A stretch of 64,000 nucleotides of DNA, from contig NZ_MTJN01000002.1 of NCBI RefSeq assembly GCF_002017865.1, positions 3,534,001-3,598,000 of the forward strand, written 5' to 3'. The position numbers and the translations under genes were made by a program. Below the pieces are notes generated by a model. That model had not been told where the DNA came from. It made no database searches and saw nothing but the letters and a program-made list of their open reading frames with translations. Positions 34,384 to 43,219 of this stretch are shown one piece after another. This stretch comes from Rhodoferax fermentans (GTDB lineage: Bacteria > Pseudomonadota > Gammaproteobacteria > Burkholderiales > Burkholderiaceae_C). The first letter of the stretch is position 1, and each line of letters begins with the position of its first letter.

Positions 34384-36213
34384 ATGAGCCATCCTTCCCA
34401 CCCAGCCTCCACCGCCGCAGCCAACAGCGCCGCAGCCCCAGACACCACCAAATCCAGCAACTTTTTGCGCCAGATCATCGAATCTGACCTCGAAAAAGGC
34501 ACCTACGCATCCCGCCGCTGGGCTGGCAGCCCCGGCGACGCCGCCCACCACGCCCAGGGTGAGCCCGACCCGGCCAAGATCCGCACCCGTTTCCCGCCCG
34601 AGCCCAATGGTTACTTGCATGTGGGCCACGCCAAAAGCATCTGCATCAACTTTGGCCTGGCGCGCGACTACAACGGCGTGTGCCACCTGCGCTTTGACGA
34701 CACCAACCCCGAGAAAGAAGACATTGAATACGTCAACAGCATTGTTGACGCCATCAAATGGCTGGGCTTTGACTGGAACGGCGCACCAGACGCCGCGCCC
34801 TACCAGGCCAGCGACTACTTCGACTTCATGTACCGCGCAGCGGAATATTTGATTGAAGCGGGCCTGGCCTATGTGGACGAACAAACGCCCGACCAAATGC
34901 GCGCCAACCGGGGCGACTTTGGCAAACCCGGTGTGGACAGCCCGTTCCGCAACCGCACAACGGCCGAAAATTTGGCACGTTTTCGCGAGATGCGCGACGG
35001 CAAGTATGAAGACGGCGCTATGGTTTTGCGCGCAAAGATCGACATGGCCAGCCCCAACATCAACATGCGCGACCCGGCCATCTACCGCATCAAACACGCC
35101 GAACACCACAACACCGGCAACAAGTGGTGCATCTACCCGATGTACACCTTTGCCCACCCGATTGAAGACGCGCTGGAGCAGATCACCCACAGCATCTGCA
35201 CGCTGGAGTTTGAAGACCAACGCCCGTTTTACGATTGGCTGATGGACCGTTTGTGTGAAGGTGGCCTGCTGGCCGCGCCCGCGCCGCACCAGTATGAATT
35301 TGCCCGTCTGAACCTCACCTACGTGATCACCAGCAAACGCAAGCTGGCCGCACTGGTGAACGAGAAAAAGGTCAACGGCTGGGACGACCCACGCATGCCC
35401 ACAATAGTTGGCCTGCGCCGCCGGGGCTACACCCCCGCTGCGATCCAAGCCTTTGCCGAACGCATTGGCGTGACCAAAAGCGACAGCTGGATCGACTACA
35501 GCACCCTGGAAGGCTGCCTGCGCGAAGACCTGGAGCTCAAAGCCCACCGTGGTTTTGCGGTGCTGAACCCGGTGAAACTGGTGCTGACCAACTGGGACGA
35601 GGTCATGGGCGCTGGCCACCTGGAGCCCTGCACCCAGCCCGCCCTGCCCCACCCGCCCGAGGGAGTGGAAAGCCCCACCCGCCATTTCACGATTGGCAAA
35701 GAGGTGTGGATCGAACGTGAAGACTTTGAAGAAGTGCCACCCAAGGGCTACAAGCGTTTGTTCCCGGGCAACAAGGTGCGCCTGAAAGGCGGCTACGTCA
35801 TCGAATGCACCGGCTGCACCAAAGACGCCGACGGCAAGATCACCGAAGTGCATGCCACCGTGGTGCCCGACACCAAAAGCGGCACCCCCGGCAGCGACAG
35901 CGTCAAGGTCAAAGCCGCCATCACCTGGGTGGGCGTGGCCGATGGCGTCAACGCCGAAGTGCGTATGTACGACCGCCTGTTCCTGGACGCCCAGCCCGAC
36001 GCGGGCGGCAAAGACTACCTGGAAAGCCTGAACCCCAACAGCCTGAAAGTCATCACCGCGATCGTCGAGCCCTCACTGGCCAACGCCGCAGCGGGCCAGA
36101 ACTTCCAGTTTGAGCGACATGGGTACTTTGTGGCGGACCGGGTGGATCACGTTACGGGAGCTAAGCCGGTGTTTAACTTGGCGGTGGGGTTGAGGGATAG
36201 TTGGGGGAAGTAG
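34384..36213 (+). CDS. glnS: Glutaminyl-tRNA synthetase
   Basis: Charges tRNA(Gln); class I synthetase of about 609 residues. HIGH-like motif HVGHAKS and RFPPEPNGYLHVGH near residues 75-88, KMSKS-like VITSKRKL near residue 318, and GlnRS marks RFDDTNPEKED and DPRMPT. The first ~40 residues are a Ser/Ala-rich extension. The last ~30 codons (from about 36115) switch from C-ending to G- and T-ending codons while still encoding the conserved end (PVFNLAVGLRDSWGK), right where the AT-rich accessory region begins. Confidence 0.95.
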   Translation: MSHPSHPASTAAANSAAAPDTTKSSNFLRQIIESDLEKGTYASRRWAGSPGDAAHHAQGEPDPAKIRTRFPPEPNGYLHVGHAKSICINFGLARDYNGVCHLRFDDTNPEKEDIEYVNSIVDAIKWLGFDWNGAPDAAPYQASDYFDFMYRAAEYLIEAGLAYVDEQTPDQMRANRGDFGKPGVDSPFRNRTTAENLARFREMRDGKYEDGAMVLRAKIDMASPNINMRDPAIYRIKHAEHHNTGNKWCIYPMYTFAHPIEDALEQITHSICTLEFEDQRPFYDWLMDRLCEGGLLAAPAPHQYEFARLNLTYVITSKRKLAALVNEKKVNGWDDPRMPTIVGLRRRGYTPAAIQAFAERIGVTKSDSWIDYSTLEGCLREDLELKAHRGFAVLNPVKLVLTNWDEVMGAGHLEPCTQPALPHPPEGVESPTRHFTIGKEVWIEREDFEEVPPKGYKRLFPGNKVRLKGGYVIECTGCTKDADGKITEVHATVVPDTKSGTPGSDSVKVKAAITWVGVADGVNAEVRMYDRLFLDAQPDAGGKDYLESLNPNSLKVITAIVEPSLANAAAGQNFQFERHGYFVADRVDHVTGAKPVFNLAVGLRDSWGK

Positions 36214-36278
36214 TAATCGAATTAACAACGCCAAGTGGCAACAATAGCCATCAAATCAAAAAATAGGGAGAGGCAAAA

Positions 36279-37178
36279 TTGGGACAATCAGAAAGCATAT
36301 TCACTGACAAAAATCCGATGCAACTTTGCGATGCAACTGTTGAAAGTCACAGAGAAATTTGCCGCAAATTGAATATATTTGATTCGTACGAGGAAGAATT
36401 GACCAAAGGTGGTGCAAAAGGAGGCGAAGGCGCACCGGAAAGTTGCAAACACCTACTCACCCGTTTTTTGAATAGTGCAGCACGAACCCAACTAGCAATT
36501 TTCCCTCTTGACGGAGATTTGCCTGAAATCAATGAAGAATTGATTGCTCAACTGTCAGCCAAAAACTTGTACATCATCGATATAGCATCTGGACACGGCG
36601 CTGGCACACTATCGATAATTAACAGCATCCATCATCTGCGCATTAAAGAAGAATCCTTTCCAACAGATCCACTAGATATTGATATACATGCACTGGATTT
36701 CAGTGAGACTTCGCTGAGTTATTACGAGAATCTAATTGAAATTCTCAGATCCGACTATCTAAAAGTCGGCATAACAATCAAATTCCACAGACACATAGTC
36801 GACCTTAGAAGTGACGAAAATATAAAAACTGCTGTCGAGAATATAAAGACTAGTATTGGAAAAAATCCTCAATATTTACTAACATGCTCAGCAATATCTG
36901 GCGTTAAAAGAACGGTTTTTCAGGAGTCCTTCGCTCGCTCATACAGCTACATCGTCACAGAATTTCGTGAAGAAAATAGCTTATTTTTTTGGGTGGAGCC
37001 GCAGACCAAGGGAGACTGGATAAAGGAAAGCTGGCAAGAGCTCGCAACAGAACAAAAAATTGAATACCCATCCGATGGTTGCAAAACAAAGAACATCAGG
37101 TTCCATTGGTCTGATCCACATACAAAATCGGTTTTGCACGCGGATGCCGAGTACCTACTAATGGGACTGGCGACATGA
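36279..37178 (+). CDS. Class I methyltransferase-like partner of the reverse transcriptase
   Basis: 299 residues from TTG 36279, with a strong GGGAGAGG just upstream. The middle looks like a class I SAM-binding Rossmann fold: motif I IIDIASGHGAGTLSI (residues 99-113), acidic motif II HALDFSETSLSYYENL (Asp140), a motif IV-like LLTCSAISG (200-208), then TEFREENSLFFWVEP. Catalysis is not proven and I recognise no specific family. DNA is visibly AT-rich with frequent ATA, TTA and AGA codons, unlike glnS upstream. Its stop overlaps the RT start (ATGA), so the two products are made together. Confidence 0.6.
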   Translation: MGQSESIFTDKNPMQLCDATVESHREICRKLNIFDSYEEELTKGGAKGGEGAPESCKHLLTRFLNSAARTQLAIFPLDGDLPEINEELIAQLSAKNLYIIDIASGHGAGTLSIINSIHHLRIKEESFPTDPLDIDIHALDFSETSLSYYENLIEILRSDYLKVGITIKFHRHIVDLRSDENIKTAVENIKTSIGKNPQYLLTCSAISGVKRTVFQESFARSYSYIVTEFREENSLFFWVEPQTKGDWIKESWQELATEQKIEYPSDGCKTKNIRFHWSDPHTKSVLHADAEYLLMGLAT

Positions 37179-38818
37179 ATTCCTATTTACTAAGTCGTCC
37201 AGTTAATGCTCTAAAGAAGTTATATGCTCCTTCATATTTAGGTGCAAAAATTCGCGCATCAAAGGCGAGCGCCACTTTCATAAAAATTCAAGAGCTCGCC
37301 ATTAAGAAGCGTCTCCATTCATCTGAACAATGGAACTACCGAAAATTTCAGGTATTCAAAGGACACACCGAAGATCAGCAGCCTGAATATCGTGAATATT
37401 TTGCCCCTAGCCCAAGCACTGCAGCAGCCGAGGCATACATACTGAACGATCTTTGTGATGACTTGGCAAGTACACAAATTTCAAACATTTATAGTTATAT
37501 ACGAACTCCGAAAGGGTCCTCGTATAACTATGAACACTACTTGCATTCTTATAGAAAAAGGAATCAAAATATTCTAGAGGCATTGAGTAGTCAGAAAAAG
37601 GCGGCAGCTCTCTTCTTGGACTTGAAGAACTACTATGCGTCAGTAAACAAAGATCTACTCATTGACGCAATAAAAAAACATCCAATATTGACCACCAAGA
37701 AAAATCGGTACTCTGTAGATTTTCTAGTTGATCAAGTTAATCAATCACCTAGCGGCATCCCAATTGGAACCGAGCTTTCACATTTACTTGGCGATATTTA
37801 TATCGAGCCACTAGACAAGATTCTAAAAAAGCTACTTGGCAATAACTACTTTCGTTACGTAGATGACATCACTGTAGTATGCGATCAAGGAAAGCTCGAG
37901 CAAATTGAAAAGGATGTACGAACTGTCGTTGAGTCCTTGGGATTGATGCTTAACGACTCAAAGCGAGAGGTTTTCAACACGTCACAATGGCGTAGTGCAA
38001 TAGACACATCACCCGTGGATGGGGACGATTTTTACGAGTACTGCCAAATGTTAGGGCACTGGATTGGTACTGACATCGGCAAGAAAAACTGGCTGCAGAT
38101 CGAACTAGAAAATCAAGGATTTCAAATTCCTATCAGAAAAATATTCAGTAGAAACCGCAAGACCCATAACCATTTCGCAGTCAACGAAACCGAGAAAAGT
38201 GTAATAGAAAAATCTGTTGCAATTAGAAATAAATACGTAACCGCATTGGAGAAAGTGGTCGAAAACCTTTCTAAAAATTCAAATCGATGGTATCTACAGA
38301 AGACAAAAAGAGCAATAAATCCTCTTTTCTACTTACTAAACAAGCAGAACTATCAGACTATTACTGATGCAGCAAAAGAGAGCATCAAACTTAAGACTCA
38401 AGAAGAGGTATCGAATGCCCTATTGAAGAGCAGTTGCGACTGCATCATCAAGTATCCTGGTGTGACTGTGAGTACTTTCTGTGAAATTTGGGAGACTGTT
38501 CAACCGGCGGGTTTTCAATTGCGCAACTTGAAAGTTAACAACCCAAGCGTCCAAGAAATTGAATCACTGACTACCCTTGCGCTATATGGAATAGTGCCTC
38601 CCTTGGAGCAAATCAGTACATCAACCATTTGGCAAGCACTGAGGCCAGAAGTGCAATACAGAAGTGCGGCCTTAAATGGCTTTGAGGCTGAAATTGAATC
38701 CTTAAGAATAGGCATTACTGCTGATAAACAGCAATCGCTGCTTGATGACAGACTGAATGACGACGAGGATATTATTCTCAGCGGCCTTGAATTGGGCAAT
38801 CAATCGATTTCCCCTTGA
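37175..38818 (+). CDS. Reverse transcriptase of an apparent two-gene accessory (defence-like) cassette
   Basis: 547 residues. RT palm motifs are intact: A, AALFLDLKNYYASVN (Asp149); B, PSGIPIGTELSHLLGDIYIEPLD (192-214); C, FRYVDDITVV (Asp230, Asp231); then LNDSKREVF as a motif D/E region. The GIPIG form of motif B resembles the Abi/UG (defence-associated) RT class more than group II introns (GxPQG). There is no maturase, endonuclease or retron-like msr/msd. Residues ~330-547 are a helical C-terminal region I do not recognise. AT-rich, coupled to the methyltransferase-like gene. Only 65 and 87 bases flank the pair, leaving little room for a long non-coding template. Confidence 0.85.
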   Translation: MNSYLLSRPVNALKKLYAPSYLGAKIRASKASATFIKIQELAIKKRLHSSEQWNYRKFQVFKGHTEDQQPEYREYFAPSPSTAAAEAYILNDLCDDLASTQISNIYSYIRTPKGSSYNYEHYLHSYRKRNQNILEALSSQKKAAALFLDLKNYYASVNKDLLIDAIKKHPILTTKKNRYSVDFLVDQVNQSPSGIPIGTELSHLLGDIYIEPLDKILKKLLGNNYFRYVDDITVVCDQGKLEQIEKDVRTVVESLGLMLNDSKREVFNTSQWRSAIDTSPVDGDDFYEYCQMLGHWIGTDIGKKNWLQIELENQGFQIPIRKIFSRNRKTHNHFAVNETEKSVIEKSVAIRNKYVTALEKVVENLSKNSNRWYLQKTKRAINPLFYLLNKQNYQTITDAAKESIKLKTQEEVSNALLKSSCDCIIKYPGVTVSTFCEIWETVQPAGFQLRNLKVNNPSVQEIESLTTLALYGIVPPLEQISTSTIWQALRPEVQYRSAALNGFEAEIESLRIGITADKQQSLLDDRLNDDEDIILSGLELGNQSISP

Positions 38819-38828
38819 ATAAAAGGGG
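38811..38828 (+). terminator. Hairpin at the RT gene end
   Basis: CCCCTT-GAATAA-AAGGGG, straddling the RT stop codon (38816-38818). Weak as a terminator (no T-run). It resembles the core of the dispersed repeat, so it could be a decayed copy. Confidence 0.4.
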
Positions 38829-38905
38829 CCAGCACGAGTTACTGCGGGACGGAAGTTGCGCGGCCTATCGCGGCATCAAAATAGTTCAATCAGGGATACA
38901 AATAG

Positions 38906-39622
38906 ATGGCAAAGTTCCTAACCACCACCGGCACCAACTACCACCTAGAAGAACTGATCAAAGGCGCGTCTGACCGCCTGATCCTGATCAGCCCCTTTCT
39001 CAAGCTCAATGACCGCATGAAAGAACTTCTGGCCGACAAAAACCGGCTGAAGATCGATGTGCGTATCGTCTATGGCAAAAGCGAGTTGCAGCCACAAGAG
39101 ATCGAATGGCTGCGCGGCCTGACCTACATCCGCACCAGCTTCTGCAAAAACCTGCACGCCAAGTGCTACATGAATGAGGAGCTGTGCATCATCACCAGCC
39201 TGAATCTGTACGAGTTCAGCCAGGTGAACAACAACGAGATGGGCATCCTGATCCAGCGCAGTGAAGACAGCCAGCTCTACAAAGATGCCTACGAAGAGGC
39301 GCAGCGCATCATTCGTATCAGCGAAGAAGTGCGTATTTCACTGGAACGTGTCACTAGCGAACCCGCCGCCACCGCAGCGCCAACAGATTCCAGTGACGAG
39401 GCTGACGCCACAAACGACAAGCTGCCTTCCGGTAAGCTGGCGCAAAAGCTGGGCATGAAAGCCGCCGACCTGTTGAGCCACGCCACACAACATGGTTACT
39501 TGGCATTGAACGGCGACAAACATGTTGTCACGCCCAAGGGTGAGGCAGCCGGTGTTGAGTTCGTGGCCAAGGGGCGGTTTGGACCGTACTTCTTGTGGCC
39601 GCAGGACTTTCAGCTGCGCTGA
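38906..39622 (+). CDS. Phospholipase D-fold protein (possible nuclease)
   Basis: 238 residues. One HKD-type motif: NLHAKCYMNEELCIITSLNL (His84, Lys86, Ser98, Asn100), then NNNEMGILI with the Glu, which places it in the PLDc_2 group that includes nucleases and works as a dimer. The segment from about residue 180 (LAQKLGMKAADLLSHATQHG then KHVVTPKGEAAG) looks like a small winged or regulatory domain. GC content returns towards host level here, so it may be a separate acquisition from the RT pair 87 bases upstream. Confidence 0.75.
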   Translation: MAKFLTTTGTNYHLEELIKGASDRLILISPFLKLNDRMKELLADKNRLKIDVRIVYGKSELQPQEIEWLRGLTYIRTSFCKNLHAKCYMNEELCIITSLNLYEFSQVNNNEMGILIQRSEDSQLYKDAYEEAQRIIRISEEVRISLERVTSEPAATAAPTDSSDEADATNDKLPSGKLAQKLGMKAADLLSHATQHGYLALNGDKHVVTPKGEAAGVEFVAKGRFGPYFLWPQDFQLR

Positions 39623-39646
39623 GTAGTGGCACCAATTAGCTACATT

Positions 39647-39699
39647 AATTGCAGCTGCTAGCTCTTATTGAAAAAGGGCTAGAGCCGTATTTCTTATAA
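39647..39699 (+). repeat. Dispersed palindromic repeat, copy 3
   Basis: GCAGCTGCTAGCTCTTATTG then AAAAAGGGCTAGAGCC, between the PLD and GIY-YIG genes. The left arm is slightly decayed (AGCTCTTAT). Confidence 0.75.
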
Positions 39700-39734
39700 A
39701 TGTCCCCGCGACACTGACGAAGGTCGACACCACT

Positions 39735-40616
39735 ATGCCCCGCCCCCAAACCATCCAGATCTACCTCCCAGCTGGTGACCCACGCGGTATGCGGGTCGCA
39801 GAGATCACCACGCGCATTGTTCGGGTTATTGAGGTGCCACGCAGCCAGTTGGCGGACTTTCTGAAATTGCCCGAGGCGCAGCAGGTGGGCGTTTACTTTT
39901 TGATGGGCGATCTGTCGGATGCTGGCTTGCCACGCGTCTACATCGGTCAGTCTGGCTGTGTGGGCAGCAGGTTAGCGCAGCACAACCAGAACAAGGACTT
40001 CTGGAACCGGGCGCTGGTGATCATTTCGCTTACCAACAGCTTGACGCAAACACACGCACTGTTTCTGGAGTGGTTTGCCATCGCAGAGGCCACCAAGGCC
40101 GGACGCTACAGCCTGGAGAACGGCAACACCGGCTCACAGCCCTACACCCCCGCGCCGCTGCAAGCCGATTGCCATGAGATACATGAGACAGCGGCCACCT
40201 TGTTGGCAACCTTGGGGCAACCGATCTTCGAGCCATTGACTGCCCTGGCAACAGCAGGCAATGGCCAAACAGCACCGCCCGAGTTGTTTTACTGCAAAGG
40301 CCCCGATGCCAATGGCGTGGGGGAGTACACCGCTGAAGGTTTTGTGGTTTACAAAAACTCCACTGCCCGCATAGACAACGTGGCATCGATCAAAGGCACA
40401 TCACAAGAGCGATTCCGCGAGCAACTCGTCACCGATGGTGTGCTGCAACCACAAGGCAAGCAGTATGTTTTCACCCGGGACTACCTCTTCTCCAGCCCCA
40501 GCATGGCTGCGATTGCAGTGCTGGGCCGCTCGGCCAATGGCTGGATGGAATGGAAGACGGAGCAAGGGCAAACGCTGGATGGGGCGAAGCGGCAAGCAGT
40601 CATAGAAGCAGACTGA
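39735..40616 (+). CDS. GIY-YIG nuclease with C-terminal DUF4357
   Basis: 293 residues. Residues ~50-110 carry a GIY-YIG-like core: QVGVYFLMGD for GIY, PRVYIGQSGCVGSRLAQHNQ for YIG plus the Arg and His, then the catalytic Glu in FLEWFAIAEA. The C-terminal ~90 residues (YTAEGFVVYKNSTARIDN to ANGWMEWKTEQGQTL) match DUF4357. Such proteins often sit in variable islands and may act on DNA; target unknown. Confidence 0.8.
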   Translation: MPRPQTIQIYLPAGDPRGMRVAEITTRIVRVIEVPRSQLADFLKLPEAQQVGVYFLMGDLSDAGLPRVYIGQSGCVGSRLAQHNQNKDFWNRALVIISLTNSLTQTHALFLEWFAIAEATKAGRYSLENGNTGSQPYTPAPLQADCHEIHETAATLLATLGQPIFEPLTALATAGNGQTAPPELFYCKGPDANGVGEYTAEGFVVYKNSTARIDNVASIKGTSQERFREQLVTDGVLQPQGKQYVFTRDYLFSSPSMAAIAVLGRSANGWMEWKTEQGQTLDGAKRQAVIEAD

Positions 40617-40626
40617 AGGATGCTAC

Positions 40627-40675
40627 TTTTTGTAGCTGCTAGCGTTTATTTCAGTTGGGCCAGACACCAATTCGC
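40627..40675 (+). repeat. Dispersed palindromic repeat, copy 4 (decayed)
   Basis: TTTTTGTAGCTGCTAGCGTT then TTGGGCCAGACACCAATTCG. Both ends fit the family but the arms no longer pair well. The rest of the 40617-40846 gap shows only a weak ACTAGAT / ATCTAGT pair (40746 and 40774). Confidence 0.55.
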
Positions 40676-40846
40676 AAAAAGAGGCCAGGCTCGATTTCCC
40701 CTTTGATCGAATGACCCGTTCTGGACAGCGGTATGCGCGCTAATCACTAGATTTTTGCTACTCTATTAGAAGCATCTAGTTCAATCTGTATGAGGTCCAG
40801 AGGTCGATTTAGCACCAAATCGTTTGACGCCGCTAAACTCCAGCCT

Positions 40847-41089
40847 ATGCCTGTCGTGTTTCGCTACAAATCTTTTCGCTTTTTCTTCTATTCAAATGAA
40901 GGGAACCCGCGTGAGGCTATGCATATCCATGTACGTGGTGCAGAGGGAGAGGCTAAGTTTTGGTTGACTCCGACTGTTTATCTTGCAGACAGTGATGGTT
41001 TTGACGCTCGAACACTGCGCGAGTTACGAGATGCCGTCATAACAAACAAAGATCTGATTGAAAGGACCTGGAATGATCACTTCGCCTAA
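40847..41089 (+). CDS. DUF4160 protein
   Basis: 80 residues from ATG 40847 (MPVVFRYKSFRFFFYSNEG), with the DUF4160 pattern HIHVRGAEGEAKFWLTP (His-x-His). Pairs with DUF2442 downstream, overlapping it by 17 bases. This two-gene module is widespread and suspected to be toxin-antitoxin-like, but its mechanism is not established. An ATG at 40790 would add a non-family leader. Confidence 0.8.
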   Translation: MPVVFRYKSFRFFFYSNEGNPREAMHIHVRGAEGEAKFWLTPTVYLADSDGFDARTLRELRDAVITNKDLIERTWNDHFA

Positions 41090-41324
41090 AGCCGTCCGGT
41101 TTGATGAAGACACCTTGTGGGTCAGCCTCTCAGACGGCCGCACCATTGCAGCGCCTCTGGCTTGGTTTCCTCGCTTGATGGAGGCGACACCTGTGCAGCT
41201 TGCCCAGGTCGAGCTGAGCAAAGGTGGTTTGCACTGGGATGCATTGGACGAAGATATTTCCATCGCAGGCCTACTGGCTGGGCAACCGGATCTGTCCAGG
41301 CACAGCAAGCAACTGACAGCCTAA
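41073..41324 (+). CDS. DUF2442 protein
   Basis: 83 residues from ATG 41073. Typical pattern: VRFDEDTLWVSLSDGRTIAAPLAWFPRL, then LHWDALDEDISIAGLL. It is the usual companion of DUF4160 and is read from within the end of that gene, implying coupled translation. Proposed to be the antitoxin-like or DNA-binding half; not demonstrated here. Confidence 0.82.
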   Translation: MITSPKAVRFDEDTLWVSLSDGRTIAAPLAWFPRLMEATPVQLAQVELSKGGLHWDALDEDISIAGLLAGQPDLSRHSKQLTA

Positions 41325-41381
41325 GGCAGATTGGCGTAGACCCTAGGTCAGCCGCTGGCTATGCGCGCTATCCTCGCGCCC

Positions 41382-41921
41382 ATGCAAGCCACCAACATCC
41401 TCAGTTTCTGGTTCAACGAGTTAAGTCCGCAGCAGCACTTTGCCAAAGACGCTGCGCTGGACGCCGCCATTCGCACGCGTTTTGGCGCCACGCTGGAGGC
41501 GGCTGCGCGGGGTGAGTTGGCGGCCTGGCGCGCCACGGCGGCGGGGCGGCTGGCAGAGATCATTGTGCTGGACCAGTTCTCGCGCAATGTGTACCGCGAC
41601 ACACCGCTCTCCTTTGCGCAGGACGCGCTGGCGCTGACCCTGGCGCAAGAGCTAGTGGCCCTGAAGCAAGACCGCAACCTGCCGCTGGCACAGCGCAGGT
41701 TTGCCTACATGCCCTACATGCACAGCGAGTCCGCGCTGGTGCACACCCAGGCCGTGGCGCTGTTTTCGCAGCCGGGTCTGGAAGAGACCCTGCGCTACGA
41801 GTTGCAACACCAGGCCATCATTGACCGCTTTGGCCGTTACCCGCACCGCAATGCCATTCTGGGCCGCACCTCCAGCGCCGAGGAGCTGGCTTTTCTGAGT
41901 GAGCCGGGGTCGTCGTTCTAA
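41382..41921 (+). CDS. DUF924 family protein
   Basis: About 179 residues from ATG 41382; ATG 41361 is also possible. The all-helical DUF924 fold is recognisable from ILSFWFNELSPQQHF, EIIVLDQFSRNVYRDTPLSF and FAYMPYMHSESALVHTQAV (TPR-like). Widespread in proteobacteria; function unknown. Confidence 0.85.
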   Translation: MQATNILSFWFNELSPQQHFAKDAALDAAIRTRFGATLEAAARGELAAWRATAAGRLAEIIVLDQFSRNVYRDTPLSFAQDALALTLAQELVALKQDRNLPLAQRRFAYMPYMHSESALVHTQAVALFSQPGLEETLRYELQHQAIIDRFGRYPHRNAILGRTSSAEELAFLSEPGSSF

Positions 41922-41945
41922 GTCAGCGCCGTCAGAAAGATGCAT

Positions 41946-41999
41946 CTTTTGTAGCTGCTTGCCCTTATATCAAAAGGGCTAGAGGCCAATTTGGCATAC
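41946..41999 (+). repeat. Dispersed palindromic repeat, copy 5
   Basis: TTTTGTAGCTGCTTGCCCTTATATCAAAAGGGC followed by TAGAGGCCAATTTGGCATAC; shown here in two parts, contiguous in the sequence. A near-consensus copy between DUF924 and the old yellow enzyme gene. Confidence 0.9.
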
Positions 42000-42103
42000 A
42001 AAGCCTGGCCATTGGCTAGCGCAAACCACATTCGCCCGCTGCGGCGCCGTGAATGGGCTGCGGTGCTAAGGTCCACCCCTTTTTGACCCACTGGACATTC
42101 ACC

Positions 42104-43159
42104 ATGCTGTTTACCCCCTTGCAAGTTGGCCGCCTCACGCTGCCCAACCGCATTTTGCTTGCCCCCCTCACCCGCACCCGCGCTGGATCAGAGCACCAGC
42201 CCAACGAGCTGATGGCCGAGTACTACGCCCAGCGCGCCAGCGGCGGCCTGCTGATCACCGAGTGCACCATGGTGCTGCCCAACACCTCTGCTTTTGTGGC
42301 CGAGCCCGGCATTTACTCTGCCGAGCAGATTGAAGGCTGGAAGAAGACCACCGCCGCCGTCCACGCCAAGGGCGGGCGCATCTTTTTGCAGATCTGGCAC
42401 AGCGGGCGCGCTGCGCATGCCGACATCAACGGTGGCCAGGCCAGCGTGTCGTCCACCGCGGTGCCGATTGAGGGCGACATCCACACGCCCAAGGGCAAGG
42501 TGCCCTACGCACCGGCCCGTGTGCTGACCGAGGCCGAGATTCCTGCCATCGTGGCGGGCTTTGCCCAGGGTGCCAAAAACGCCATTGAGGCGGGTTTTGA
42601 CGGTGTGGAGGTGCACGGCGCCAATGGTTACCTGATCGACCAATTTTTGCGTGATGGCGCCAACCAGCGCACCGACGGTTACGGCGGCTCGATGGAGAAG
42701 CGCGCACGTTTCCTGTTTGAGGTGTTGACCGCAGTGACCGACGCCATTGGTGCGGACCGCGTGGGCCTGCGCCTGTCGCCGCTGAACAGCTTCAACAGCA
42801 TGATCGACAGCGACCCGATCGGGCTGACCAGCTACCTGGCCGAAAAGCTCAACGCCTACCAACTGGCCTATTTGCACCTGATGCGCGCCGATTTTTTTGG
42901 TGTGCAGCAGGGTGATGTGATGACGGTGGCGCGCGACAAGTACAAAGGTGTGCTGGTTGGCAACATGGGCTACACCGCCGACGAGGCCACCCAAGCCATT
43001 GCAGACGGCAAGCTCGATGCGGTGGCCTTTGGCACCAGCTTCCTGGCCAACCCGGACTTGCCCGCGCGTTTCCAGGCCGGTGCCGCTTTGAACGCGCCCG
43101 ACGCCAGCACCTTCTACACGCCCGGCGCCAAGGGCTATACCGACTACCCCACGCTCTAA
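42104..43159 (+). CDS. Old yellow enzyme family alkene reductase
   Basis: FMN-dependent NAD(P)H oxidoreductase reducing activated C=C bonds, of the NemA type, about 351 residues from ATG 42104 (MLFTPLQVGRLTLPNRI). FMN/substrate marks: APLTRTRA, FLQIWHSGRAAH, GVEVHGANGYLIDQFLRDGA with YGGSMEKRARF, and AFGTSFLANPDLPARF. The physiological substrate is not clear; no regulator adjoins it. Confidence 0.9.
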   Translation: MLFTPLQVGRLTLPNRILLAPLTRTRAGSEHQPNELMAEYYAQRASGGLLITECTMVLPNTSAFVAEPGIYSAEQIEGWKKTTAAVHAKGGRIFLQIWHSGRAAHADINGGQASVSSTAVPIEGDIHTPKGKVPYAPARVLTEAEIPAIVAGFAQGAKNAIEAGFDGVEVHGANGYLIDQFLRDGANQRTDGYGGSMEKRARFLFEVLTAVTDAIGADRVGLRLSPLNSFNSMIDSDPIGLTSYLAEKLNAYQLAYLHLMRADFFGVQQGDVMTVARDKYKGVLVGNMGYTADEATQAIADGKLDAVAFGTSFLANPDLPARFQAGAALNAPDASTFYTPGAKGYTDYPTL

Positions 43160-43219
43160 GCCCCTGCGGCGGGGCGGCCCGCGTGCCACTATCATGGCGG
43201 CAACCACCCCGCCCACGCC

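Noticed and set aside
33538..35853. 771-codon minus-strand frame across glnS and the DUF2157 gene
   Set aside because: It runs antisense through glnS, and no part resembles a protein family; third-position GC bias keeps it open.
37175..38818. Group II intron or diversity-generating retroelement
   Set aside because: No maturase or HNH domain, no intron domain V-like RNA, and no template/variable repeat pair seen nearby.
36214..38905. Retron interpretation of the RT locus
   Set aside because: No room for an msr/msd RNA with inverted repeats (65 and 87 flanking bases only), and motif B and the partner gene do not fit the retrons I know.
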